Source of the DNA: Paractinoplanes rishiriensis
Lineage (GTDB): Bacteria; Actinomycetota; Actinomycetes; Mycobacteriales; Micromonosporaceae
Direction: 5' to 3'
Length of the DNA: 64,000 nucleotides
Assembly: GCF_016862375.1 (NCBI RefSeq)
Contig: NZ_BOMV01000026.1
Coordinates: forward strand, 1 to 64,000
Part shown: one piece after another, positions 8,227 through 17,173 of the stretch
Layout of the letters: the number at the start of each line of letters is the position of its first letter
How positions within the stretch are numbered: the first letter of the stretch is position 1
Notes under the pieces: generated by a model
What the model was told of the DNA's origin: nothing
What the model saw: only the letters and a program-made list of their open reading frames with translations
Databases searched by the model: none
Made by a program: the position numbers and the translations under genes

Positions 8227-9603
8227 ATGGCGGACGAGACGGCGGGCGCCGTGACGAGGGAAGAGACTGAGGGCGAGCCGGCCCTCAAGCGGGTCATGGG
8301 GCCCGGGCTGCTGCTGCTGTTCGTGGTCGGCGACATTCTCGGCACGGGCGTCTACGCGCTCACCGGCCGGGTGGCGAACGAGGTGGGCGGCGCCGTCTGG
8401 CTGCCGTTCCTCATCGCGTTCCTGGTCGCGCTGCTCACCGCGTTCAGCTACCTGGAACTGGTCACCAAATACCCGAGGGCTGCCGGCGCCGCGCTCTACA
8501 CGCACAAGGCGTTCGGCATCCACTTCCTCACGTTCATCGTCACCTTCGCGGTGATGTGCTCCGGCCTGACCTCGGCGTCCAGCGCGTCCAAGGCGTTCGC
8601 CGAGAACTTCGGCGAGGCGTTCGACCTGACGCTCGGCGAGGGCATCGGGCTGACCGCGGTGGCGCTCGGGTTCATCACCCTGATCGGCCTGATCAACTTC
8701 CGCGGCGTCGGCGAGAGCGTGAAGCTGAACGTGCTGCTGACCGTCGTCGAGCTGTCCGGCCTGCTGATCGTCATCTGCATCGGCGCGTGGGCGCTCAGCG
8801 GCGGCGACGGCGACCTGTCCCGGCTCACCGACTTCAAGTCGGCCGAGGGGGAGAGCCCGTTCTTCTCGGTCACCGCGGCCACCGCCCTCGCGTTCTTCGC
8901 CATGGTGGGCTTCGAGGACTCGGTCAACATGGCCGAGGAGACCAAGGATCCGGTACGCATCTTCCCCAAGGTGATGCTGGCCGGGCTCTGCATCACCGGC
9001 CTGATCTACGTGCTGGTGTCGATCTCGTCGGTGGCGCTGGTCACACCTGAGGAGCTGGGTGAGGGCGATGCCCCGCTGCTCAAGGTCGTCGAAGCGGGCG
9101 CCGCCGCGTTCCCCCTCTGGATTTTTGCCTTCATCACGATGTTCGCGGTGGCCAACTCGGCGCTGATCAACATGCTGATGGCCAGCCGGTTGCTGTACGG
9201 CATGGCAAATGAGCGGGTGCTGCCCAAGGCGCTCGGCAAGGTGCACCGCACCCGGCGGACCCCGTGGGTGGGCATCGTGTTCACCACCGTGATCGCGTTC
9301 GGGCTGATCTGGTTCGCCGACCTGACCGCGCTCGGCGGCACCACCTCGTTGCTGCTGCTCTGCGTGTTCACCGTGGTCAACGTGGCGGTGCTGGTGCTGC
9401 GCCGCGATCCGGTGGAGCACAAGCACTTCAAGGCGCCCACGGCGATCCCGGTGATCGGCGCGATCGTCTGCGCGTACCTGGCCAGCCCGCTGTCCGGCCG
9501 GTCCGGCGACGACTACCGGGTGGCCGGCATCCTGCTGGTGATCGGCGTCGTGCTCTGGCTGGTCACCTGGCTCGCTAACCGGCAGCTGCAGCGCCAGACC
9601 TGA
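8227..9603 (+). CDS. APC-family amino acid permease
   Basis: A 458-residue membrane transporter with about 12 predicted helices. The helix-1 motif GPGLLLLFVVGDILGTGVYALTG is the unwound substrate site of APC carriers, and GFEDSVNMAEETKDP is the conserved helix 6-7 region. It most likely imports an amino acid or polyamine by proton symport; the substrate is not readable. The ATG at 8227 places about 20 polar residues before helix 1. Its stop lies 3 nt from the convergent response-regulator stop. Confidence 0.88.
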   Translation: MADETAGAVTREETEGEPALKRVMGPGLLLLFVVGDILGTGVYALTGRVANEVGGAVWLPFLIAFLVALLTAFSYLELVTKYPRAAGAALYTHKAFGIHFLTFIVTFAVMCSGLTSASSASKAFAENFGEAFDLTLGEGIGLTAVALGFITLIGLINFRGVGESVKLNVLLTVVELSGLLIVICIGAWALSGGDGDLSRLTDFKSAEGESPFFSVTAATALAFFAMVGFEDSVNMAEETKDPVRIFPKVMLAGLCITGLIYVLVSISSVALVTPEELGEGDAPLLKVVEAGAAAFPLWIFAFITMFAVANSALINMLMASRLLYGMANERVLPKALGKVHRTRRTPWVGIVFTTVIAFGLIWFADLTALGGTTSLLLLCVFTVVNVAVLVLRRDPVEHKHFKAPTAIPVIGAIVCAYLASPLSGRSGDDYRVAGILLVIGVVLWLVTWLANRQLQRQT

Positions 9604-9606
9604 CCC

Positions 9607-10254
9607 TCACGCGAGCCCGGACTCCTTGGCGAGGATGGCGGCCTGCACCCGGGAGGTGCAGCCGAGCTTGGCCAGCACCCGGGACACGTGCGTCTTGGCG
9701 GTCGCCTCGCTGATCGCGAAGGACGTGGCAAGTTCGGCGTTGGACAGACCTCGGCCGAGCGCAGCGAGCACGTCCCGCTCCCGGGCGGTCAGGCTTTCCA
9801 AAGCAGGGGTGGTACGCGCGGCGGCCGGCGCCGGACCGGCGGTGGCGAACGCCGCGAGCAGCCGCCGGGTCACCTCGGGCGCCACCACGCCGTCGCCACC
9901 CGCGACCCGGCGTACCGCAGCGACCAGGTCGCCCGGCTCCACCGACTTGAGCAGGAAGCCGGCCGCGCCCGCGCGCAGCGCGCCGAACAGGTATTCGTCC
10001 ACGTCGAACGTGGTGAGCACCAGCACGTCGGCCAGCCCCGCCGAGGTGATCACCCGGGTGGCGCTGATGCCGTCGGTGCCGGGCATCCGGATGTCCATCA
10101 GCACCACGTCCGGGCGCAGCGCGGTGGCCTGCCGGATCGCCACCGCGCCGTCGGCAGCCTCGGCCACCACCTCGATGTCGCCGGCCTGCTCCAGCATCAG
10201 CCGCAGGCCGGCCCGGATCGCGGCGTGGTCGTCGGCCAGCAGGACCCGGATCAT
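9607..10254 (-). CDS. NarL/FixJ-type response regulator
   Basis: A 215-residue protein with a receiver domain (residues 1-120) carrying acidic D8/D9, phospho-acceptor D54 (VLMDIRMPG) and K105. A LuxR HTH (about 150-210; LTARERDVLAALGRGLSNAELA) follows. The ATG overlaps the kinase stop as ATGA, so the pair is translationally coupled. Targets are unknown; the divergent GAP-family gene next to the kinase is a possible one. Confidence 0.93.
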   Translation of the reverse strand: MIRVLLADDHAAIRAGLRLMLEQAGDIEVVAEAADGAVAIRQATALRPDVVLMDIRMPGTDGISATRVITSAGLADVLVLTTFDVDEYLFGALRAGAAGFLLKSVEPGDLVAAVRRVAGGDGVVAPEVTRRLLAAFATAGPAPAAARTTPALESLTARERDVLAALGRGLSNAELATSFAISEATAKTHVSRVLAKLGCTSRVQAAILAKESGLA

Positions 10255-11423
10255 GACAGCTCCTCGGGATGCAACGGCAGGGTCGCGTGCACCCGCCACC
10301 GGTCGCCCTCGCGCCCCGCGGTCAGCTCGCCGCCGAGCAGCGCCGCCCGCTCGCGCATCGAGGTGAGGCCGGTTCCGGCGCTGAGCGCCTGGTGACCGAG
10401 GCCACCGGCGCGGGTCAGGGTGTTCGTCACGGTCACGCTCACCGTCGCCCCGGCCTCTTTCACATCCAGCCGTACGTGTGAAGCCGGCGCATGCTTGCGC
10501 GCGTTGGTCAGCGCCTCCCGCACGATCCGATATGTGGCCTGTCCGACCAGCACCGGCAGCTCCGGCACGTCTCTCGTGTGCACCTCGACCCGCAACCCGT
10601 CGGCGGTGGCCGCGTCCACCAGTTCGGGCAGCCGGTCCAGGCCGCCGGGCAGGGCCGGATCGGCCGCCGGCGCCGCGTCGGCGCGCAGCAGCATGATCAT
10701 CGAGCGCATGTCCTCGAGGGCGGCCAGGCTGCTGGTGCGGACCGCCCGGAGCGCGGCACGGTCGCGTTCGGTGTCGGGCGGAGCCGCCAGGGCCGCGCCC
10801 GAATGGATGGCCGTGGTCGACAGGTGGGCCGCGATCACGTCGTGCAGGTCGCGGGCCATCGCGGCGCGCTCGGCGACCACGGCCTCGCGCGCGGTCCGCT
10901 CGGCGGCCAGCTGGCCGAGCCGGCGCTGCTGGCGGATGTTGGCCGCCCACCACAGCGGCACGAACAGCAGCGTCGTCAGCTGGAGCGCGATGAAGACCGC
11001 GATCCGGAACTCGCCGGCCGCCAGCCCGCCCACCACGCTCGCGGTGCCGATCAGCACGAACACCACGGTGGTGACCGCGTGCCGGGCCCGGGCCGTGGCG
11101 AACACCCCGACCGAGAAGATCAGGTCGAAGACGACCAGGACCATCGCGATGCTGCCGCCGACGGCCAGGTCGGCCGCAGCCACCACAGCGCCGGCCCCGA
11201 GGGCGCGCATCGGGTGCCGGCGCTTGCCGAGCATGGCGAGGCAGCCGGCGGCCAGCAGGACGGTGTGCGCCCAGCCGGGCCCGTCGAACCGGGGCGCGCC
11301 CCAGATGCCGGTGAGGCCGACCAGGTTGAACACGGCGCCGGCCGCGAACGTGCCGGCCGCGGCCGTGCGGTCCTGGAGCCGCTCGCTGCCGCGCCACCGC
11401 TCGACGAGCCCGGCGATTGTCAC
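10251..11423 (-). CDS. Sensor histidine kinase (HisKA_3 type)
   Basis: A 390-residue membrane kinase. Residues about 20-160 contain five or six hydrophobic helices and no extracellular sensor domain. The HisKA_3 dimerisation helix carries the phospho-acceptor H194 in ARDLHDVIAAHLS. A HATPase_c domain ends the protein (YRIVREALTNARKHA N-box; GTGLTSMRERA). The GTG start at 11423 is used. It is the partner of the overlapping NarL-type regulator. Confidence 0.92.
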   Translation of the reverse strand: MTIAGLVERWRGSERLQDRTAAAGTFAAGAVFNLVGLTGIWGAPRFDGPGWAHTVLLAAGCLAMLGKRRHPMRALGAGAVVAAADLAVGGSIAMVLVVFDLIFSVGVFATARARHAVTTVVFVLIGTASVVGGLAAGEFRIAVFIALQLTTLLFVPLWWAANIRQQRRLGQLAAERTAREAVVAERAAMARDLHDVIAAHLSTTAIHSGAALAAPPDTERDRAALRAVRTSSLAALEDMRSMIMLLRADAAPAADPALPGGLDRLPELVDAATADGLRVEVHTRDVPELPVLVGQATYRIVREALTNARKHAPASHVRLDVKEAGATVSVTVTNTLTRAGGLGHQALSAGTGLTSMRERAALLGGELTAGREGDRWRVHATLPLHPEELS

Positions 11424-11541
11424 GGACCCATCCCATCACGCGCCGGACCAGGGCGGCGTCCGTCAAAGGTTGTACGCGACCGAGCCTCGGACATCCTTCG
11501 GCCGACGCGCCGGGCGGCCCGCGTACCGGATGGTTTGAATC

Positions 11542-12243
11542 ATGGATCTTGCTCTCCTCGGCTCGCTCGTCGTGCTCGCGTTGATCGACTCGACCAGCTT
11601 CGGCACCCTGCTCATCCCGGCCTGGCTGCTGATCCACCCCGGCCGGGTGCGGGTCAGCCGGATGCTGGTCTTCCTCGGTACGGTGGCCGCGTTCTACTTC
11701 GTGGTCGGGGTCGCCGTCGCGCTCGGTGCCGACGCCTTCCTGCCGCAGATCACCCGGGTGCTGGAGACCGAGCCGGCCCGCTGGACGCAGCTCGTCCTCG
11801 GCGTGGGTCTGTTTTTCCTGAGCTTCCGGCTGGACCGGAAGAACAAGAAGACCCAGCCCGGCGGTGGCCGGGTGGCCCGCTGGCGGGAACGCACGATGGC
11901 CGAGGGCAGCGGGGTCACGGCGCTGGCCGGGCTGGCGCTGACCGCGGCGGCGCTCGAGGTGACGACGATGCTGCCCTACCTGGCCGCGATCGGGCTGATG
12001 ACCACGTCGTCGCTGGCCCCGGCCGAGATCGCGCTGGTGATGGCCGGGTACTGCGTGGTGATGATCCTCCCGGCGCTGGTGCTGATGCTGGCCCGGATGG
12101 CGGCGGGGGACCGGGTGATCCCGGTGCTCACCCGGTTCAGCGACTGGATGGCGCGCAGCAACGCGGTGTCGTGGATCGTCGGGATCGTCGGCTTCCTGCT
12201 GGCGAGGGACGCGGCGGTGGCGCTGGGCTTCGTCGGCACCTAG
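11542..12243 (+). CDS. GAP-family (Sap / sulfolipid-addressing-like) membrane protein
   Basis: A 233-residue integral membrane protein with about six helices and a cytoplasmic basic loop (residues about 92-118, DRKNKKTQPGGGRVARWRER). The pattern LIPAWLLIHPGRVRVSRMLVFLG matches the actinobacterial GAP/Sap family, linked in mycobacteria to export of surface lipids. The role here is unproven. It is divergent from the histidine kinase by 118 nt. Its TAG stop is nested with the convergent TAG stop of the next gene in a CTAG palindrome. Confidence 0.8.
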   Translation: MDLALLGSLVVLALIDSTSFGTLLIPAWLLIHPGRVRVSRMLVFLGTVAAFYFVVGVAVALGADAFLPQITRVLETEPARWTQLVLGVGLFFLSFRLDRKNKKTQPGGGRVARWRERTMAEGSGVTALAGLALTAAALEVTTMLPYLAAIGLMTTSSLAPAEIALVMAGYCVVMILPALVLMLARMAAGDRVIPVLTRFSDWMARSNAVSWIVGIVGFLLARDAAVALGFVGT

Positions 12244-13856
12244 TGGCCGCGGAAGGCCTCCGCCAACCACCAGGACGGGTGGCCGGCGGCCACTTTCAGG
12301 TCCAGCACCATCGGCACGCCGCGCGGGCCGTCCACCCACTCCTTGACCGGGCCGAGGTCGGCGGGTTTGCGGACGGTGAGCGCGGCGCAGCCGTGACCAC
12401 GGGCGATCGCCGCCAGGTCGGTCTCCGGGAAGCGCACGGTGTCCAGCGGGTGCCCGCCCGGCCCGAAGTGGTGCACCTCGGCGCCGTACGCCTCATCGTT
12501 GTAGACCGCGATCAGCATGCCGAGGCCGAGCCGGCGCACGGTGTCCAGCTCGGCGATGCTCATCAGGAAACCGCCGTCGCCGCACGCCGCCACCGGCAGC
12601 CGGTCCGGCGCGGCCAGTGCGGCGCCGATCGCGCTGGCCAGGCCCAGCCCGATCGACTGGAACGCCTGGGTGAAGCAGAAACCGCGGTGGTCCGGCACCG
12701 ACAGGAACATCGACGGGTAGCCCATGAAGTTGCCGGAGTCGACCGCGATCACCCGCTCGGCCGGCAGCAGGTCGTCGAGCGCGATGCTGGCCGTGCGCGG
12801 GTCGACGAGCCGGTCGTCGCCGTCGTCCCGGTAGGGCACGTCGCGCCACCGGGTCGCCCGCAGCGGCCCGGTGCGATAGCCGGCCGACTCCTGGGGGAGG
12901 GCGGCGCGGACCGCCACCGCGCTGGACCGGACGTCACCGGCAATCGCCAGGTCAACCCGGTGGTGCACGCCGAGCGCGGCCGGATCGAGGTCGACCTGCA
13001 CGACCGTGGCGCCGCCGCCGAGCAGTGCGCCGTGCCGGGTGGTCCACATGTTCAGCGACGCGCCCCAGGCCACCACCACGTCGGCCTGCCCGATCAGCTC
13101 GGCGGCCAGCGGGGTGGCGAACCCGCCGGAGACGTCCAGGTCCCACGGGCTGCCGGCGAACAGGCCCTTGGCCGCGGCCGAGGTGGCCAGCAGGGCGCCG
13201 CACCCGTCGGCGAGCGCCTCGATCTCGGCGCGGGCGTCCCGGGCGCCGCGGCCCGCGATGAACACCGGCCGCCGGGCGTTCGTCAGCAGCCCGGCCAGGG
13301 TGGCGACCGCATTGTCGGAGGCGCGCGGCGGCTGCACCGCGAGCGCGACCGGCGGCGGCGCCAACTCGGCCGGCTGGGCCTGCACGTCGAGCGGCAGATT
13401 GAGCAGCACGGTCCGGCGGTCACCGGTGGCCAGGTGCCAGGCCCGCGCGGCGTCGGTCACCGCGGTCGAGGCGCCGCGTACCCGCAAACTCTCCGCACCG
13501 ACCGCGCGGGCCAGCGCCTCCTGGTCGACCCGGAAGTTCGAGGCCGGCGCGGTCGCCTCGGCGGCCAGCACCACCATCGGGGTCCGGCTCTTGGCCGCCT
13601 CGGCGATGCCGGTCATCGCATTGGTCAGCCCGCAGCCCTGGTGCACGCTGACCAGGGCGGCCCGGCCGCTGACCCGGGCGTACGCGTCGGCCGCGGTGGC
13701 CGCACCGCTCTCGTGCCGGGTGGCGATGAAGCGCGCCCCGGCCGCCACGAGGGCGTTGGTGACGTGGAAGTTGCCGCTGCCGACCACGCCGAACACGTGG
13801 TCGGCGCCGAGCCCGGCCAGGGTCGCGCCGACCACCTCGGCGACGGTGCCGCTCAT
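12240..13856 (-). CDS. Thiamine diphosphate-dependent enzyme (acetolactate synthase-like)
   Basis: A 538-residue protein with the three-domain ThDP architecture. The N-terminal PYR domain carries catalytic E49 (TRHESGAATAADAYAR), a central Rossmann-like domain follows, and the C-terminal PP domain carries the metal/ThDP motif (CGDGGFLMSIAELD to YNDEAYG). It is a decarboxylase, ligase or lyase on a 2-oxo acid; the substrate is unknown. It is last in a four-gene operon in which every junction is a 4-nt overlap, and it is preceded by a cyclase-family enzyme. Confidence 0.85.
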   Translation of the reverse strand: MSGTVAEVVGATLAGLGADHVFGVVGSGNFHVTNALVAAGARFIATRHESGAATAADAYARVSGRAALVSVHQGCGLTNAMTGIAEAAKSRTPMVVLAAEATAPASNFRVDQEALARAVGAESLRVRGASTAVTDAARAWHLATGDRRTVLLNLPLDVQAQPAELAPPPVALAVQPPRASDNAVATLAGLLTNARRPVFIAGRGARDARAEIEALADGCGALLATSAAAKGLFAGSPWDLDVSGGFATPLAAELIGQADVVVAWGASLNMWTTRHGALLGGGATVVQVDLDPAALGVHHRVDLAIAGDVRSSAVAVRAALPQESAGYRTGPLRATRWRDVPYRDDGDDRLVDPRTASIALDDLLPAERVIAVDSGNFMGYPSMFLSVPDHRGFCFTQAFQSIGLGLASAIGAALAAPDRLPVAACGDGGFLMSIAELDTVRRLGLGMLIAVYNDEAYGAEVHHFGPGGHPLDTVRFPETDLAAIARGHGCAALTVRKPADLGPVKEWVDGPRGVPMVLDLKVAAGHPSWWLAEAFRGH

Positions 13857-14698
13857 CGTTCCACGAGCGCCAGCACGCGGGTGGGGCTGCCCGAGCCGCC
13901 GACGATCGGCAGCGGCGCGGCGACCACGACCGCGCCGGTGGGCGGCAGGTGGCGCAGGTTCTGCAGCTGGGTGAGGCCGTACTTGCCGGCCCCGAGCAGG
14001 AACGAGTGGCACGGGAACGGCGGATCGAACGAGTGCGCCGCGCCCGCGTCGGTGCCCACCGTCTCCACCCCGATGCCGATCACCGGGGACTCCTCGGCCA
14101 GCCACTTCGCGGCCTCGACCGAGACGCCCGGGGTGTGCGGGCCGGTCTCGTTGGCGTTCAGGAACTCCTGCTGGTCGCCGGACCGGGCGTCCCAGCCGGT
14201 GCGCAGCAGCAGCCAGCCGCCGTCGGGCAGCGGGCCGTGCTGCGCCTCCCACTGCCGGATGTCGTCGACCTCGAGCAGGAAGTCGGGATCGGCGGCGACC
14301 CGCTCGGCCACGTCGATGACCGCGGCCGGCGCGATCAGCCGCTGCGGGCTGACCTGCGAGACGTCGTCCTGCTCCCGGCCGGTGACCCAGTGGATCGGCG
14401 CGTCGAAGTGGGTGCCGGTGTGCTCGCCGGTGTGGATGTTGTTCCAGTACCAGGCCGGCCCCCGGTCGTCGTACCTGCTGATCTCCTCGAGCCGGAACGG
14501 GATGGTGTTGGCGAACGGCTCGGGCAGCAGAAGGATCGGCGTGTCGCCGGAGAGTGGCGCGGTGAGGTCGAGGACCTCGACGCTGCCGCCACGGATTGCG
14601 GAAACCAGTGCCTGGAGGATGCTCACGGTGCCGATTCTGCCCTGCCCAGGACCGAAGTCCCAGTTCAGATCGCGTTTCCGGCCGGCGTGCCGCCTCAC
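13853..14698 (-). CDS. Cyclase / kynurenine formamidase-like hydrolase
   Basis: A 281-residue PF04199-type metal-dependent hydrolase. The signature H93-T-G-T-H97-F-D99-A-P-I-H103 is intact. Characterised relatives hydrolyse N-formylkynurenine or isatin, or dehydrate or cyclise polyketides. The GTG at 14698 overlaps the preceding stop as GTGA. Homology alone would favour the in-frame GTG at 14626 (MSILQALVSAIRG), but the overlap pattern supports the longer form. It is coupled to the ThDP enzyme by ATGA, suggesting successive steps on a carboxylic or 2-oxo-acid substrate. Confidence 0.85.
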   Translation of the reverse strand: MRRHAGRKRDLNWDFGPGQGRIGTVSILQALVSAIRGGSVEVLDLTAPLSGDTPILLLPEPFANTIPFRLEEISRYDDRGPAWYWNNIHTGEHTGTHFDAPIHWVTGREQDDVSQVSPQRLIAPAAVIDVAERVAADPDFLLEVDDIRQWEAQHGPLPDGGWLLLRTGWDARSGDQQEFLNANETGPHTPGVSVEAAKWLAEESPVIGIGVETVGTDAGAAHSFDPPFPCHSFLLGAGKYGLTQLQNLRHLPPTGAVVVAAPLPIVGGSGSPTRVLALVER

Positions 14699-15534
14699 CC
14701 ACGGTCATCGGTGGATCGTGGCTCGGTGGCCAGCCGGCAGAGAAGGCGCACGGTCGACCGGTGGTGGACCTTGTCATCGACCAGATTGATGCCCCGCAGC
14801 GCGGCGGTGTTCTTCGTGGCCACCCGGAACATCTCGGCCCGGATCAGCAGCTGCAGCCAGTCGTCGGCCGTCCCGAGGGCCAAGGCGTCGCCCGCGCTGA
14901 CCCGGCCGGTGTCCAGTCCGTCGACGGCGACGACCGCCGGGGCCCAGGTCTCCGGGCGCCAGTACGGCGGCCAGTCGATGACGGCCGGTGGCAGGCCGGC
15001 GGCGAACAGCACGTTGCCGGCCAGGTCGGGGTGAATCAGCTGGCAGGGAGCGGTCAGGGGGGTACGGACCGCGGCCAGCCGGTGCAGCAGATCGGCGTAC
15101 GGACCGTCGGTCGCAGGCGCCTCCTCACCCCAGGCGATGCGGTCGGCGTACCGCCACGGATCCTCGCAGCGGTCCAGCAGATCCGGCCGTGGCACCGCAC
15201 GGAGCGCCTCGTGGAACGCCGCCCCGGCCGCCGCGATCTCATGGATGCGCCAGTCGGCGGCGGCACCCTCGACCCATCGCCATGCGGTCCACCCGTCGGC
15301 CACCCACCCGTCGGACTGGGCGACGGGACGGCTCACCCGGAAGCGGCCGTCCTCGACGAGCGCCGTGAGGGTCTCCGCGCACCATGCGGCCAGCGCGGGA
15401 TCGTCCGTCGGCTTGAGAATCAGCTCGCCGGCCCGCCATGTCACGCCCTGTCCACCGGGGACGGCCACCGCCGGCGTTCTGGCGCCGAATGCGGCAAGCA
15501 CCCGCCGGGACGGTCCCCGCCGGCCGGTGATCAT
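14695..15534 (-). CDS. Aminoglycoside-phosphotransferase-like protein (actinobacterial TIGR02569-like)
   Basis: A 279-residue protein with an APH/choline-kinase-like fold. It has a glycine-rich start (VPGGQGVTWRAGELILKP), the catalytic-loop-like H168-P-D170-L-A-G-N174 and a DFG-equivalent V-I-D187-W. The sequence resembles an uncharacterised actinobacterial family (TIGR02569, recalled from memory) rather than a resistance enzyme. The substrate is unknown. The ATG overlaps the aldo/keto reductase stop (ATGA), and its own stop overlaps the cyclase start. Confidence 0.75.
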   Translation of the reverse strand: MITGRRGPSRRVLAAFGARTPAVAVPGGQGVTWRAGELILKPTDDPALAAWCAETLTALVEDGRFRVSRPVAQSDGWVADGWTAWRWVEGAAADWRIHEIAAAGAAFHEALRAVPRPDLLDRCEDPWRYADRIAWGEEAPATDGPYADLLHRLAAVRTPLTAPCQLIHPDLAGNVLFAAGLPPAVIDWPPYWRPETWAPAVVAVDGLDTGRVSAGDALALGTADDWLQLLIRAEMFRVATKNTAALRGINLVDDKVHHRSTVRLLCRLATEPRSTDDRG

Positions 15535-16415
15535 GCAGGTCGGTCCTCGGCGCCGATACCCAGCGCTTCGTCGATGCGGGCGAGTTCCGCACCGCTCAGC
15601 GTGGAAGCGGCCGCGCTCGCGCTGTCGATGATGGACCCCGGGCGACTCGCGCCCGGGATCGGAATGGTGACCGGCGCGAGGGCCAGGTGCCACGCCAGGC
15701 AGACGCGCTGGGCTGACCAGCCACGCTCCGCGCCGATTGCGGCGAACACCGAGGTGCCGGCCGGCTCCGTGCCCCGCACGCGCAGACCACCGAGCGGAGC
15801 CCACGGCAGGAAGGCGATGCCCGCCGCGGCACAGTGCCGCAGCTCGGCGAGGCCGGCCAGCGATCCGGGCGACAGGCGGTTCTGCACGCTGACGACCGCA
15901 ACGACCGTGCCGGCTTCGATGATCTGCGGGACGGTCACGTTGGAGAGGCCGACCATGCGCACTTTGCCTTCGCGCTGCAGCCCGGCCAGGGCGCCGACCG
16001 CGTCGAGGAACGGGACGGCCGGATCGACCGCGTGCAACTGGTAGAGGTCGATGTGGTCCCGGCCGGTCGCCCGCAACGACGCTTCGCACGCCAGCCGGAG
16101 ATGCTCCGGACGGCCGTTCGCGTGGTAACCGCCGTCGGGTGTCCGATACTGGCCGCCCTTGGTGGCGACGACGACGCCGGACGCTTCGGCTCCGCGGGCC
16201 GCCAGCACCTCGCCGATCAGGCGCTCGTTGTGACCTACCTCGCCGGGACCGATGCCGTAACAGTCGGCCGTGTCGATGAGGGTCACGCCGCAGTCCAGGG
16301 CGGCGTGGATGGTGGCGACGGACTGCGCCCGGTCGGGGCGGCCCTCGACCGACATGGGTAGCGCGCCCAACCCGATCGCGCCGACGCCGACGTCACCAAG
16401 TTTCCTTTGTAGCAC
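15531..16415 (-). CDS. Aldo/keto reductase
   Basis: A 294-residue NADPH-dependent oxidoreductase with a TIM barrel. The catalytic tetrad is D48, Y53, K86 and H128 (LIDTADCYG, VATKGG, LYQLHAV). The C-terminal cofactor loop reads IPGASRPGSI. The GTG at 16415 is chosen because GGGGGA sits 6 nt upstream. It is first in the operon aldo/keto reductase - kinase-like - cyclase - ThDP enzyme, which gives it a likely role in the same catabolic route. Confidence 0.9.
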   Translation of the reverse strand: MLQRKLGDVGVGAIGLGALPMSVEGRPDRAQSVATIHAALDCGVTLIDTADCYGIGPGEVGHNERLIGEVLAARGAEASGVVVATKGGQYRTPDGGYHANGRPEHLRLACEASLRATGRDHIDLYQLHAVDPAVPFLDAVGALAGLQREGKVRMVGLSNVTVPQIIEAGTVVAVVSVQNRLSPGSLAGLAELRHCAAAGIAFLPWAPLGGLRVRGTEPAGTSVFAAIGAERGWSAQRVCLAWHLALAPVTIPIPGASRPGSIIDSASAAASTLSGAELARIDEALGIGAEDRPA

Positions 16416-17173
16416 CCATTCCCCCCAGCCAGAATCCGGACGGCGCCTCACCATCTTCGCCAGAAACTTCAGACGCCGACGATCATCTCCGCGGATTACC
16501 CGGGCTGCGGGCGGATACCGAACGGAATTGCGTTTTCCGGCGTCCGGTCAGGATAGCCAAAACACGTTCACCTGGCCACCGCAGACCTATTTCCAGGTCA
16601 GGTCGACGACCGCAGGAGGGCCCGTCAAGTGGTGGTTCTGTGGTGCGGACCGGCCGCCGAGGAGCCCGCTTCCCATTTATCGGGAATTTGATCAGTCGAA
16701 ACGCCGATGTCCCCGCACCGTTGGCGGGCGCTGGTGGCCGGCTGCTCGTCATGCGCATCCCCGCACGTGCGCCGACCCCACCGCGCCGGGCCGCGACCGG
16801 TTGCCGGACAACCCCGCCCACCTGCGTCTGCGACCGGAAGCCGGGCCTCGCGGCTCGGCGTGCGCCGGTCGGTGAGGCTTGACAATCAGACGGCTCGGGT
16901 GCTGCGATAAGAGCCAGATGGCAGTCAATGGGTGTGGCGCGGCAGAAGTAGTTTGGGACCGCTCCCATCAACGCGGCCATCAATGCTTACGATAACGGGG
17001 GTTCAAGTGAGCGAATGCCAGATTTGTCGAATAAGCGTCTGCCTGCGTGTGCTGGAAAGTCGCTGATCCCATTGACCGGGGCACTCCGGTGGAGAAGCTC
17101 GCCGGCGTCATACATTTCGCTGTACCGACCGGTCTCGCCGGCTGAGAAGCGGTCGGCCGCGGGTGCTGGTTGA
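16416..17173. other. Long intergenic region at the left edge of the saccharide cluster
   Basis: About 760 nt with no reading frame I trust. A 166-codon minus-strand frame (16483-16983) has no domain-like content and poor codon pattern. A 15-bp element, TTTCCAGGTCAGGTC (16590-16604), recurs exactly upstream of the aminotransferase gene at 23263. The region probably holds the promoter of the cluster's first plus-strand unit. Confidence 0.4.

Noticed and set aside
12240..14698. Kynurenine degradation pathway
   Set aside because: The cyclase could be a formamidase, but no tryptophan dioxygenase or kynureninase is nearby and its partner is a ThDP enzyme.
14695..15534. Aminoglycoside resistance phosphotransferase
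   Set aside because: It has an APH-like fold signature, but the sequence looks like an actinobacterial uncharacterised family and lies in a metabolic operon away from the saccharide cluster.
16483..16983. 166-codon minus-strand gene in the cluster's left intergenic region
   Set aside because: Arginine- and proline-rich low-information translation, no ribosome site, no motif; treated as non-coding.
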